From positions 62,001-126,000 of the forward strand of contig NZ_JABRWO010000010.1 in assembly GCF_013618625.1 (NCBI RefSeq): a DNA stretch of 64,000 nt. The letters are read 5' to 3'. This stretch comes from Bremerella alba (GTDB taxonomy: Bacteria > Planctomycetota > Planctomycetia > Pirellulales > Pirellulaceae). The notes beneath the pieces are model-generated. The model did not search any database. It had not been told where the DNA came from and saw nothing but the letters and a program-made list of their open reading frames with translations. Positions 40,565 through 49,802 of the stretch are shown here, one piece after another (the stretch's first letter is position 1; the number at the start of each line of letters is the position of its first letter). The translations under genes and the position numbers were made by a program.

Positions 40565-42103
40565 ATGGCTTTGTATGAAGCGTCCGCCACCCAGTTGTTG
40601 TCTCAACTTGCATCAGGCGAAGTGACCTCAGTCGAGGTGACCCAGGCCTGTCTTGATCGGATTCGCCAGCATGACCCTGCCGTGGGTGCGTTTCTGAAGG
40701 TAATGGACGAAAAGGCGCTGGCCCAAGCTGCCGAGGTCGACCGCAAACGTACCGCAGGTGAAGAGCTGGGCCTGCTCGCTGGCGTTCCGGTCGCCGTCAA
40801 AGATCTGCTGTGCACCGAAGGGGAAGTCACTACGTGTGCTTCCAAGATGCTCGAAAACTTCGTTCCGCCGTATAGCAGCACGGTCATCAAGAAGCTGGAA
40901 GCTGCGGACGCCGTTATCATCGGTAAGACCAACATGGATGAGTTCGCCATGGGTGGTTCAACCGAGAACTCGGCTCTGGGCAAGACACGCAATCCATGGA
41001 ACAACGACTTGGTTCCAGGAGGTTCTTCCGGCGGTGCAGCCGCGTGCCTGGCAGCCCAGATGGTGCCCCTTTCGATCGGTACCGACACGGGTGGTTCGAT
41101 CCGCCAGCCTGCTTCGTTTTGCGGTGTTGTCGGACTGAAGCCCACCTACGGCCGGGTCAGTCGTTTTGGTCTCATCGCTTTTGCCAGCAGCTTGGACCAG
41201 GTTGGTCCCATGGCTCGCACGGCGGAAGACACCGCGTTGTTCCTGGAAGCAATGAGTGGTCACGACCCTCAGGATTCGACTTCGGCGAATGTCGCCTGTC
41301 CGCTTTTCAGCAAATCGGTCGATCAGCCGCTGGAAGGCCTGCGGATTGGCTTAGTGAAAGAGCACTTCGGCGATGGCCTCGACGGTGAAGTGGAAAAGGC
41401 CGTTCGAGAGGCCGTAGCCGTTTACGAAAAGCTGGGCGCGAAGGTCGTCGACATTTCGCTGCCGCATAACAAGTATGGCATCGCGACCTACTACATCATT
41501 GCCCCGAGCGAGGCCTCGAGTAACTTGGCTCGCTTCGATGGTGCCCATTACGGCCACCGCTGCGACGAAGCTGCGATGCTTGAAGCGTTGCAAAAGGAAA
41601 AGGAAGCTTTCGTCGCTGCCGGCGACGAAGTTGGTCTGAAGCGAATGGACACCCCGCTGATTCGCATGTATCGCCAGAGCCGCGCCGAAGGTTTTGGACC
41701 GGAAGTGAAGCGGCGAATCATGCTCGGTACCTATACGCTCAGTGCCGGGTATTACGACGCTTTCTACCTCAAGGCTCTGAAGGTTCGACGTTTGATTCGC
41801 GAAGACTACGACAAGGCATTCAAAGCCGTCGACGTGATCGTCGGCCCAACGGCCCCGAACCCTGCGTTCGCCGCCGGCTCGAAGACCAACGATCCGCTGG
41901 CCATGTATTTGGAAGACTTGTACACGGTGACCGCCAACCTGGCCGGTATCCCGGCCATTTCGATTCCGTGTGGAATGACCAGCGGAGGCCTTCCGGTCGG
42001 CCTGCATATGCAAGCCCCGGCCTTGGAAGAAGACCGCCTGTTACGAGCCGCCTACATGTTCCAAAAAGAAACCGATTGGCACGCCAAGACGCCGAGTTTG
42101 TAG
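40565..42103 (+). CDS. gatA: Asp/Glu-tRNA amidotransferase subunit A
   Basis: GatA is the glutaminase that supplies ammonia to GatB. The 512-residue protein has the complete amidase-signature triad, K79 (VAVKDLL), cis-S154 (PGGSSGG) and nucleophile S178 (GTDTGGSIRQPA); these numbers equal those of Staphylococcus aureus GatA. The C-terminal NLAGIPAISIPCG segment is also typical. gatC precedes it and gatB follows after 163 bases on the same strand. Confidence 0.98.
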   Translation: MALYEASATQLLSQLASGEVTSVEVTQACLDRIRQHDPAVGAFLKVMDEKALAQAAEVDRKRTAGEELGLLAGVPVAVKDLLCTEGEVTTCASKMLENFVPPYSSTVIKKLEAADAVIIGKTNMDEFAMGGSTENSALGKTRNPWNNDLVPGGSSGGAAACLAAQMVPLSIGTDTGGSIRQPASFCGVVGLKPTYGRVSRFGLIAFASSLDQVGPMARTAEDTALFLEAMSGHDPQDSTSANVACPLFSKSVDQPLEGLRIGLVKEHFGDGLDGEVEKAVREAVAVYEKLGAKVVDISLPHNKYGIATYYIIAPSEASSNLARFDGAHYGHRCDEAAMLEALQKEKEAFVAAGDEVGLKRMDTPLIRMYRQSRAEGFGPEVKRRIMLGTYTLSAGYYDAFYLKALKVRRLIREDYDKAFKAVDVIVGPTAPNPAFAAGSKTNDPLAMYLEDLYTVTANLAGIPAISIPCGMTSGGLPVGLHMQAPALEEDRLLRAAYMFQKETDWHAKTPSL

Positions 42104-42266
42104 AAGACAGTCAAGCTACCAGGGGCTTTTGCGCTCTTGGCTATTTTCGGCCGTCCCTTAGGGACTAAGAACTAAGACTCTCGATGAGGACATTAACTCC
42201 TGATCGAAATAGAAGATTGACTGGGTTGGCTTAGCGAACCCGTGAATAGACTGACCAGGAAAAGTC

Positions 42267-43739
42267 ATGAGCGACGATTACGAAATCATTATCGGGCTGG
42301 AAGTTCACGTGCAGTTGGCGACGGAGACTAAGCTCTTTTGTCGCTGTAGCACGAAGTTTGGGGCTTCGCCTAATACACAGACGTGTCCCGTTTGCCTGGG
42401 GATGCCGGGCTCGTTGCCGGTCATGAATCGCGAGGCGTTTCGACTGGGGCTGAAGACGGCCTGTGCGTTGAATTTGAACGTGCCTCGCTTTACGAAATGG
42501 GACCGCAAGAACTATTACTATCCGGATCTGCCCAAGGGATATCAGATCAGTCAGTTTGATCTTCCGATGTCAGAAGACGGCTATCTATGGATTAGTGATC
42601 CTAAGGAACAATTCGAGGCCAAGAAGGTCGGGATTACCCGTGCTCACTTGGAAGAAGATGCCGGCAAATCGATGCACGATGAAGCCGCCGGTAAGGCCGA
42701 TACGCGGATCGACTTAAACCGTACCGGGACGCCGTTGTTGGAAATCGTGAGCGAGCCGGACATGCGTTCGCCGTTGGAAGCGAAGGCCTACCTCGATGAA
42801 CTGAAGTTGATTCTGACGTACCTGGGCGTTTCCGACTGTAACATGCAGGAGGGAAGTCTTCGCGTCGATGCCAACGTCAATCTGCACATCAAGTCGGATA
42901 GCCCCAAGAAGATCGCGACGCCAATTGTCGAGATCAAAAACATGAACAGCTTCCGCGCTGTCGAGCGGGCAATCGCCTACGAGATCACTCGACAGTACGA
43001 CCAGTGGCAAGAAACCGGCATGACGATCGACCTGGCTCCCAAGACAACGCGTGGTTGGGACGACCAAGCCCAGGTCACGCGTCCTCAGCGGGAAAAGGAA
43101 GATTCGAGCGACTATCGCTACTTCCCCGATCCGGACCTCGCCCCGGTAATTACCACGGCAGAAGAAGTCGAAACGGTCCAGCAGTCGCTATGCGAGCTTC
43201 CGATGGCGATTCGCGAGCGACTGCACAGTGGCTACGGCATTCCGGCCTACGATGCCGATGTGATCGTGAATCAGGGCATCGCCGCCGTGAAGTACTACGA
43301 GGCGCTGGCCCTCAAGACAGGCGACGCGAAGATGTCCAGCAACTGGATCCAGCAAGATGTGCTGCGGTTGCTAAAGGAACGCGATCTGGAGTTCGACCAG
43401 TTTCCGATCTCGGTCGAACGGCTGGCAGGCCTGCTCAAAGCGATCATGAATAAAGAGATCGATACGACTCGGGCCAAAGATGTTTTCACCCAGATGCTCG
43501 ACAGCGACAAAGACGCGCCGTCGATCATGAAGGAAATGGGGATTGAAAAGGTCGACGATTCGGAACTCGACAACCTCGTCAAGGAAATCCTGGAAGCCAA
43601 TCCCAAGGCGGTCGAAGACCTGAAAAACGGCGTGCAAAAAGCGGTCGGAGCGCTCATCGGTCAGGCCAAAAAGAAGAACCCTAACATCGACCCCGGCACC
43701 TTCCGTGCGAAGTGCATGGAGTTGGTAAAGGATATGTAA
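42267..43739 (+). CDS. gatB: Asp/Glu-tRNA amidotransferase subunit B
   Basis: GatB binds the mischarged tRNA, phosphorylates the aspartyl or glutamyl residue and amidates it. The protein (490 residues) starts EIIIGLEVHVQLATETKLFC and has the zinc cysteines C25, C27, C40 and C43. The cradle domain with the DLPKGYQISQFDLP and EEDAGKSMH segments is present, as are the helical and YqeY-like tail domains (LKNGVQKAVGALIGQAKKKNPNIDP). It completes the GatCAB complex. Confidence 0.98.
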   Translation: MSDDYEIIIGLEVHVQLATETKLFCRCSTKFGASPNTQTCPVCLGMPGSLPVMNREAFRLGLKTACALNLNVPRFTKWDRKNYYYPDLPKGYQISQFDLPMSEDGYLWISDPKEQFEAKKVGITRAHLEEDAGKSMHDEAAGKADTRIDLNRTGTPLLEIVSEPDMRSPLEAKAYLDELKLILTYLGVSDCNMQEGSLRVDANVNLHIKSDSPKKIATPIVEIKNMNSFRAVERAIAYEITRQYDQWQETGMTIDLAPKTTRGWDDQAQVTRPQREKEDSSDYRYFPDPDLAPVITTAEEVETVQQSLCELPMAIRERLHSGYGIPAYDADVIVNQGIAAVKYYEALALKTGDAKMSSNWIQQDVLRLLKERDLEFDQFPISVERLAGLLKAIMNKEIDTTRAKDVFTQMLDSDKDAPSIMKEMGIEKVDDSELDNLVKEILEANPKAVEDLKNGVQKAVGALIGQAKKKNPNIDPGTFRAKCMELVKDM

Positions 43740-43758
43740 TGACCGGCCACGCTGGCAT

Positions 43759-44136
43759 TCAGATTCGCTCGAGTGTCAGCCACTGGTGAGGTGCAAACGC
43801 AGAATAATAGCCTACCAAAAGTAGCTTCCAACCTTTCAGGCTACCGCTCACTTCCAGGTCAATAATGTCCCCTGGTTGGGCTTCCACATAGACTGGCGTG
43901 CTTTTCGCCCAGTCGATACTCGCGACAACGATCAGTTCGCCGGGAGTCACGGGAATTGAGATCGTTTGATCTGTGCGAATTCGATCGCGTGGGGAGCCAT
44001 CAACCGATATTTGATAGGCCCTTAGCCAGTCCTGATATTGCCAGTGACGCGTGACGCGAAGGGTCGCTTCGCCCGTAGTGGTCGGAGTATTTCCGGGGGC
44101 GATTCTTGGCGATTCGTATGGATTGATATCCGGCAT
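43759..44136 (-). CDS. Small protein with N-terminal NPYESP motif, unknown function
   Basis: The 125-residue product from ATG 44136 starts MPDINPYESPRIAPG and then reads as a beta-rich soluble domain with few hydrophobic segments (the last 25 residues are moderately hydrophobic). NPYESP close to the start recurs at 20632. The family is not recognised. A longer frame from 44229 adds 31 residues ahead of the motif, and is less likely. It converges with gatB (19-base gap) and diverges from the SAM adenosyltransferase gene. Confidence 0.6.
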   Translation of the reverse strand: MPDINPYESPRIAPGNTPTTTGEATLRVTRHWQYQDWLRAYQISVDGSPRDRIRTDQTISIPVTPGELIVVASIDWAKSTPVYVEAQPGDIIDLEVSGSLKGWKLLLVGYYSAFAPHQWLTLERI

Positions 44137-44250
44137 GACAAACTGCGGGATAGATGGAACGAAGTGGGAGTATCCAGTCTGGATCGTTATAATGCTGGAA
44201 GCGTTCTCAATGCAACTTTTTGCCATCATTCAATTTCTGTTTACTGTCAT

Positions 44251-45066
44251 ATGTTTACCCCCGGCGGAATCATCGCGCTTACGACCGACTTTCAGGCCGA
44301 TTCGTTTTACATCGCTGAAATGAAAGTCGCGGCCCATCGGGTCGCTCGGGATGCGATGATTGTCGACGTCACGCATGCCATCGCACCACAAGATGTCAAG
44401 CAAGCGAGTTGGACCCTTTTGCGGGCGATCGAAGCGTTTCCTGAGGGGACTGTCCACGTGGTGGTTGTTGATCCAGGCGTCGGGACCAACCGGAAGATTC
44501 TCGCGGCGATGATCCACGGACAGGTCATCATCGGACCAGATAATGGGTTGTTCGATGTCGTCGCATCACGCTATCCGGTGACAGCCGTCGTTGAACTGAA
44601 CAACGAAGTCTATTTCGGACCGCGTCGTTCCTGCACGTTCCATGGACGAGACATCATGGCCCCGGTCGCGGGGCATCTGGTTCGGGGAATTCCTTTGGTA
44701 AGTCTTGGCGATGCTATTCACAGGCCGTTGGTCACTCCTCAGGCGAAGGCCAATAGTTTCGCCGAGGGGACTGAGAACGAGATACATGGTCAGTTCGTTT
44801 ACGCCGATTCGTTTGGGAATTGTGTTACGAATATCTTTGAAGACGACATCCCCGATGATTGGGATCGTTCGCAGCTACGAGTCGAGTCAGGGTTGTTTTC
44901 TGTTAACGGCATTGCCTCCACCTATGGCGAGCGTGAGCCTGGGGCTTCGGTGGCCTTGCTGGGCTCTTCCGGGCAATTAGAGTGGGCAGTTGTGCAGGGA
45001 AGTGCCGCCCAGAAGTATGGGTTCAATGTGGGGACGGCCGTTAAGATCGTGCGTGAAAGCCACTGA
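44251..45066 (+). CDS. SAM hydroxide adenosyltransferase (DUF62 family)
   Basis: The family splits AdoMet with hydroxide into adenosine and methionine, and also includes the fluorinase and chlorinase. The 271-residue protein begins GGIIALTTDFQADSFY (metal/substrate motif), then THAIAPQDVKQASWTL, VHVVVVDPGVGTNRK and GPDNGLFD. The FHGRDIMAPVAGHL segment and a C-terminal beta domain with ADSFGNCVTNI and LLGSSGQLEWAVVQGSAAQKYG complete it. The ATG at 44251 starts directly before the family block. A stand-alone copy of the C-terminal domain follows at 45177. Confidence 0.85.
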   Translation: MFTPGGIIALTTDFQADSFYIAEMKVAAHRVARDAMIVDVTHAIAPQDVKQASWTLLRAIEAFPEGTVHVVVVDPGVGTNRKILAAMIHGQVIIGPDNGLFDVVASRYPVTAVVELNNEVYFGPRRSCTFHGRDIMAPVAGHLVRGIPLVSLGDAIHRPLVTPQAKANSFAEGTENEIHGQFVYADSFGNCVTNIFEDDIPDDWDRSQLRVESGLFSVNGIASTYGEREPGASVALLGSSGQLEWAVVQGSAAQKYGFNVGTAVKIVRESH

Positions 45067-45176
45067 TCGGGTGGTTTGCTGCCCTTAGAAACCGCAAGAT
45101 GGTTGGCGGAATCGGCTAAGATAGCTAGAATCGCTCGCAAGATTCCTTCTCTTCCCTGCATCAGGAATAGGTCAAC

Positions 45177-45464
45177 GTGCCGAGTCGTATTTTCGGAAAA
45201 GTCGTATCCATCTCGGAAACGGGAGACGCCATTACCGACTTGGCTCATGGGCAGTTGGCGGATATCCCTCAAAGCGATCAGACCTCGATCGAGTGTGGCG
45301 GACACACGACATTGGGTATCTTTCCGCTGGATCACGATCAGCCTGAGATGACTTATGTAGCGGTTCTCGGCAGTAGTGGTTGCCTGGAACTTTCTCTGAT
45401 TGGTGACAGTGCAGCGAAGTTTCTAGGACTGAAAGTCAACGACGAAGTCACAATTAAGTGGTAG
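45177..45464 (+). CDS. Stand-alone SAM hydroxide adenosyltransferase C-terminal-like domain
   Basis: The 95-residue protein corresponds to the C-terminal beta domain of the upstream gene: FGKVVSISETGDAITDL matches its YADSFGNCVTNI region, and VLGSSGCLELSLIGDSAAKFLG matches LLGSSGQLEWAVVQGSAAQKYG. The catalytic N-terminal domain is missing and no deletion scar is visible. The start is GTG 45177 with AGGA about 10 bases ahead. It may bind the adenosyl moiety, pair with the full-length enzyme, or be a degenerate duplicate. The APC permease follows after 52 bases. Confidence 0.7.
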   Translation: MPSRIFGKVVSISETGDAITDLAHGQLADIPQSDQTSIECGGHTTLGIFPLDHDQPEMTYVAVLGSSGCLELSLIGDSAAKFLGLKVNDEVTIKW

Positions 45465-45516
45465 TTAAGCCAAGCAGGCAAGTGCGTCCCTTCTCAAGCG
45501 GCCAAGAGTTTCTCGT

Positions 45517-46968
45517 ATGACGCACAACCGTTTCGAGTCGCCTGAGTCACAAGACGGGTCGGAATCTTCTTCCGCCAGCGATTTATCTGGTACTGACCAT
45601 CAACCCCGGAAATTCGGATTCTGGGCAGCTTATTTCCTGGTCGTGGCCAGCATGGTGGGGGCAGGAATTCTGACTTCTTCTGGGTTCACACTTCATGACA
45701 CTGCCAATCCGGCTGCATTGATGGTGATCTGGACTCTTGGTGGGATTCTTGCTTTGTGCGGAACTGTAACGATCGCCGAACTGGCCACCATGCTTCCCAA
45801 AGCAGGCAGCGATTATCTTTTCGCTCGCGAAGCATTCGGGCGCGAAGCGGGAATTGTCGTTGGCTGGGCGACATTCGTATTAGGCTTTGCCGCACCTACG
45901 GCTGTCGTGGCACGTCTATCGGCCAATTATCTTTCGATTCCCATGACCGAGCGTTTTGAGTTCGGGCTGGTTGAACCCTATCTAGAACCGATCCTGGCGA
46001 CGCTGTTCGTTGGCTTGTTGATGACGATTCACTGCCTCGGCCATCGCGAGAGCAGCGGCTTGCAGGTGCTTTCGACGCTAGTGAAGATCTCGCTATTGGT
46101 GGGGCTGGTAGTTATCGGCCTAAGCTTCGGCCAAGGGGATTGGAGCCACTTTGCCGCGAGCCATATCCCGCAGTCCCAAGAGTTTTTTACGTTGGGTATT
46201 GGCTTGATCTACGTCAGCTATGCCTACACCGGTTGGAATGCGGCCGCCTACGTTGCTGGTGAAGTCCGTGACCCTGAACGGCTATTGCCGCGAAGCTTGA
46301 TTGCCGGGTGTGCGTCGGTGATGGGACTTTATTTGCTGGTGAATCTGACGTATGTGTTTGCGTTGGACCCCCATGAAATGACGCAATTGAGTATTCCAGA
46401 GGTCATTCCGGTGGCTCAACTCGCGGCGAAACAGCTCTTTGGTAGCCAAGTGGCGAGCGTGGTATCTGTTCTGTTGGGGCTGGGAATGTTGGCCTCCGTT
46501 AGTGCCTACATGCTCTCTGGTCCACGCATTGCATTTGCGATGGCGAAAGACGGCGCGTTCCCGCGTTTCGCTGCCAAGTTGCACGACCGACGTCAGACGC
46601 CTGTCGCGGCCATTGTCGTTCAAGGTTTGATCGCGATCGGCATGCTGTGGTCAGGCCCCTTCTTAGCTATCTTGAACTACACCGCGATCGGTCTGGCCGT
46701 TGTATCGGGGTTAGTGGTTGCGAGTATTTTCCCGTTGAGAAATCGGAAAGACTTGCCTCACCCTTATCGGATGCCGCTTTATCCATTGCCACCCATTTTG
46801 TACTTGATCTTGATGGGTTGGATTGTGGCGACGGGGTTGATGCAAGATATACAAGGTCTGCAACTCGCCGAAGCGAAGCTTCCGACAACGATGCTCAGCT
46901 TGCTGACGATTTTGCTGGGGTTGCCGGTAGCTTACTTTTTGGCTCGACGTAACCGGCGGCCTGGCTAA
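45517..46968 (+). CDS. APC-family amino-acid permease
   Basis: The 483-residue protein has a polar N-terminal 35 residues and 12 hydrophobic spans. TM1 has the VASMVGAGILTSSG segment, the unwound glycine-rich helix break that binds the amino acid backbone in APC carriers. TM6 has YVSYAYTGWNAAAYVAGEVRDPER, also typical. Substrate is unknown. Its stop overlaps the convergent histidine kinase stop by 4 bases (46965-46968). Upstream spacing suggests co-transcription with the SAM-adenosyltransferase genes. Confidence 0.85.
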   Translation: MTHNRFESPESQDGSESSSASDLSGTDHQPRKFGFWAAYFLVVASMVGAGILTSSGFTLHDTANPAALMVIWTLGGILALCGTVTIAELATMLPKAGSDYLFAREAFGREAGIVVGWATFVLGFAAPTAVVARLSANYLSIPMTERFEFGLVEPYLEPILATLFVGLLMTIHCLGHRESSGLQVLSTLVKISLLVGLVVIGLSFGQGDWSHFAASHIPQSQEFFTLGIGLIYVSYAYTGWNAAAYVAGEVRDPERLLPRSLIAGCASVMGLYLLVNLTYVFALDPHEMTQLSIPEVIPVAQLAAKQLFGSQVASVVSVLLGLGMLASVSAYMLSGPRIAFAMAKDGAFPRFAAKLHDRRQTPVAAIVVQGLIAIGMLWSGPFLAILNYTAIGLAVVSGLVVASIFPLRNRKDLPHPYRMPLYPLPPILYLILMGWIVATGLMQDIQGLQLAEAKLPTTMLSLLTILLGLPVAYFLARRNRRPG

Positions 46969-48908
46969 ACCGAGGCAGCCGCAGCGTGGAAGCGAATCAG
47001 TTCAATTAGCTTCGCTCGATCGACCGGCTTGGTGGAATAGTCGGTGCATCCAGCTTCGATGCAGCGATTACGATCTTCGGCCATCGCATGGGCCGTCAAG
47101 GCAATAATCGGATTGGGGTAGCCATCGGCCCGCAACTTCATTGTGGCCGTATAGCCATCCATGATCGGCATTTGCATGTCCATCAGGATTAGATCGAAGG
47201 GGCTCCCCGCGATACTGGCTGCGGTTGCTTTCTGGTAGCCGAGTTCGCCGTTCTCTGCCAAGTCGACTTCGGCTCCCGCTTTTTTCAGCAGGAACGATAT
47301 CAAACGCTGGTTGTCGGGGCCATCTTCGACGAGCAGAATCCTCAAGTCTCGGAGGGCATTCTTTGTATCGGTGGGTTTACTCTTTTCCAGATCAGGGGCG
47401 AAAGGCGTTGTTTCTGGCTCTTGGAAGGAAACATTATGCAGCGGACCCGGATCGATAATAAGCCGAAAGGTGGTACCACTATGAGTGGTATCGAGAATGG
47501 TTAGATCACCACCGAGTAAACCGGCGAATCGCTTGCTAATGGTGAGCCCCAGGCCTGTTCCACCGAAACGCCGCGACATCGATCCATCGGCTTGGGTGAA
47601 CGGTTGGAATAATTTGTCACGCATTTCTTCCGAGATACCGATGCCGGTATCCGTCACGTCAATTTGGATTCGACGATTGGGCGACTTACCGACAAGACCG
47701 ACTTGCATGTTCACGGTGCCTTCGTGGGTGAACTTGATCGCGTTGCTGAGCAAATTCATGAGGATCTGCCGCAAACGTGTCGGATCGGTCAAAATCATTT
47801 CAGGGATTGGACCGCTGTAGTCAACTTTGATATTCAGCTTTTTCTCTTCCGCACGCACCTGCATCAATTGGCGAATGTCTGCAATGAGGCGGTGAAGCGA
47901 GCAGGGAAGGTTCTCGACTTGGAACTTACCGGCTTCGATCTTCGAGAAGTCCAAAAGGTCGTTAATGAGCGAAATCAAGTGAGAGCCGTTGCGACGAATC
48001 GTCTCGATGGCTTCGATTCGTTCGACAGGAGCTTTGTAGATGTCCCCTGTTTCTAACAGCACGTCGGCAAATCCTAGGATTGCCGTGAGGGGTGTCCGGA
48101 TTTCGTGGCTCATATTGGCTAGGAACGAGCTCTTGGCTCGGTTCGCGCCCTCGCTGGCTTCAATGGCCTTGCGAAGTTCATCGGTTTGCCGTTCGAGACG
48201 TTCGTGAGATTCTTGCAGAACCAAACGCTGCAATTCGATTTCACGGGTTCGCTCAGTCACTTCTCGCTCGACTTCGGACTGCATTTTTTCCATTTCGGCG
48301 CGGCGATTGGCGATGACCGTCATTTCTCGACAACTGATCCAGGTCGAGTAAATCAGGAAGACATCCTCGAAAATCACCCAGCCAACATGTTCTAGCGAAC
48401 GCTGCAAACCAAAAATCGAAATTCCATAGAGCGATTCAGGCCACAGCAAACCACGTGCGATATGATCGACGGCAATTACGATCGAAGCCGTTGTCAGAAC
48501 CTTCCAGTCGCGATAGAACGCCAGGAAAGCTAACGAGCCGAAAATATGAAAGTGCGCTTCGATACGACCACCCATCAGGTGAATCAGCAGCGCCGATGCT
48601 AATGCCTGGCCAACAGCAATGGTCTGACGTGTTATGGCCTTGCCGGGATAGTAATTTGCCAAGAGGATAGGCAAACTACAAATCAGCCCACCGATGACCA
48701 GGGCGGACCAGATGTGCGGGTGAATGTAATGAGTACGACCTGCCCAAGAGAACGGCGAGACCCACAACGCGATCCCGATCCCGGCGAGCCACTGAAAGAA
48801 CATCAGCCACGCGAACATATGGTCGGTGCGGCGAAATATCGAATCGCGATGCTCTTCGAGAAGTTCACGAGCGCGGTCATTAATGGGACGATCTTCACTC
48901 ATCGCCAT
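46965..48908 (-). CDS. Hybrid histidine kinase with membrane sensor and C-terminal receiver
   Basis: The 647-residue protein starts with a membrane region of six or seven spans (about 30-190) containing YIHPHIWSAL and RIEAHFHIFGSLAFLAFYRDWK, His-rich loops seen in a family of bacterial membrane sensors. A coiled coil (about 200-255) leads to the HisKA domain with H268 in NMSHEIRTPL, then HATPase_c (N, G1 DTGIGI, G2 GTGLGL) and a receiver with D577. The stimulus is unknown; the His-rich loops could bind metal. The start overlaps the thioredoxin-like gene's stop by 14 bases, so the two are probably coupled. Confidence 0.9.
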   Translation of the reverse strand: MAMSEDRPINDRARELLEEHRDSIFRRTDHMFAWLMFFQWLAGIGIALWVSPFSWAGRTHYIHPHIWSALVIGGLICSLPILLANYYPGKAITRQTIAVGQALASALLIHLMGGRIEAHFHIFGSLAFLAFYRDWKVLTTASIVIAVDHIARGLLWPESLYGISIFGLQRSLEHVGWVIFEDVFLIYSTWISCREMTVIANRRAEMEKMQSEVEREVTERTREIELQRLVLQESHERLERQTDELRKAIEASEGANRAKSSFLANMSHEIRTPLTAILGFADVLLETGDIYKAPVERIEAIETIRRNGSHLISLINDLLDFSKIEAGKFQVENLPCSLHRLIADIRQLMQVRAEEKKLNIKVDYSGPIPEMILTDPTRLRQILMNLLSNAIKFTHEGTVNMQVGLVGKSPNRRIQIDVTDTGIGISEEMRDKLFQPFTQADGSMSRRFGGTGLGLTISKRFAGLLGGDLTILDTTHSGTTFRLIIDPGPLHNVSFQEPETTPFAPDLEKSKPTDTKNALRDLRILLVEDGPDNQRLISFLLKKAGAEVDLAENGELGYQKATAASIAGSPFDLILMDMQMPIMDGYTATMKLRADGYPNPIIALTAHAMAEDRNRCIEAGCTDYSTKPVDRAKLIELIRFHAAAASV

Positions 48909-49578
48909 GTTTTGATCCTCGGCTGTTGATCACTACATCGGATGGCGAATCGAGTATTGGGCAGCCGAAAACGTTTGTTTTGTCGCAGCTTGTTTTCCCG
49001 TCGAGAACGTATTGGACGATCGAATTGCGTCCCAGGTTTTCCCCTTCATGCCCTCGTGCCGGCGTGATGCCGCCACTGAAAACCCGTCGGCCGTCGCTAG
49101 TGTAAAGCAACGAATGGCCTGAGGTTAAAGCACCAAACTGCTGTGCGAGTTTGCCGTCGGTATCATTGGTGATGTTCACATTGGGGATCGCCAATGCCTG
49201 GCGAACTTTGCTGGTATCTTCCCAGTGTTCATGAATTGGGGAATAGAAAACTACTTGTGTGTTAAGACGTGCGCCGCAGATCGACTGAATACGCGTCAAT
49301 TCGTTAAGTGTCGCGACCGAGCAAGGGCATTGTGGATGAATGAAGACTAGAAGATTGGCACGCTGTGTATCGAGCTTGATGGCATTGTTCGCCGGCCAAA
49401 CCATGGCTTCGTCGCTTCGCTGCCCTGGCATATTGTGGTACGCCAACAGTGCCGTGAAGGCACATCCAATTAGCACCACCCAAACAATCACAACAATGGG
49501 AAGCATCGACAGGACACCGTGCGCTGATACGCCCGGGGCGAGGTCTTCCTTTGTCGTGAGTTCTAGGTTGCCATTCAT
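48895..49578 (-). CDS. Membrane-anchored thioredoxin-fold protein (RedB-like)
   Basis: The 227-residue protein has one N-terminal membrane span (SMLPIVVIVWVVLIGCAFTALLAY) and an external thioredoxin-like domain with the motif HPQCPCSVATLNEL, that is CPC where thioredoxins have CxxC, and the later GHSLLYTSDGRRVFSGGITPARG. It resembles RedB-type proteins found next to sensor kinases. It may hand redox or metal information to the kinase whose gene overlaps it; that is inference. There is no complete CxxC, so classical disulfide exchange is doubtful. Confidence 0.65.
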   Translation of the reverse strand: MNGNLELTTKEDLAPGVSAHGVLSMLPIVVIVWVVLIGCAFTALLAYHNMPGQRSDEAMVWPANNAIKLDTQRANLLVFIHPQCPCSVATLNELTRIQSICGARLNTQVVFYSPIHEHWEDTSKVRQALAIPNVNITNDTDGKLAQQFGALTSGHSLLYTSDGRRVFSGGITPARGHEGENLGRNSIVQYVLDGKTSCDKTNVFGCPILDSPSDVVINSRGSKHGDE

Positions 49579-49802
49579 GTGTGACTATCCGCTTCGTTGC
49601 TTGCCCCTGCCGGTCTCTCGATGGATTCCGTGCTGAGCCAAAGTTTAGGTCAGATAGACAATCAAAGCGTCGTTCGATGAATGTGATGGTATTAACCGTA
49701 GGTAAACTCTACCGGTTTTGACGATATTGCCTGTTAGTCCGGTGTCCAACGGCGCGAATCGAGCATTGTCAGAAGTATGAATGTACAATGCCCACGCAGG
49801 TT

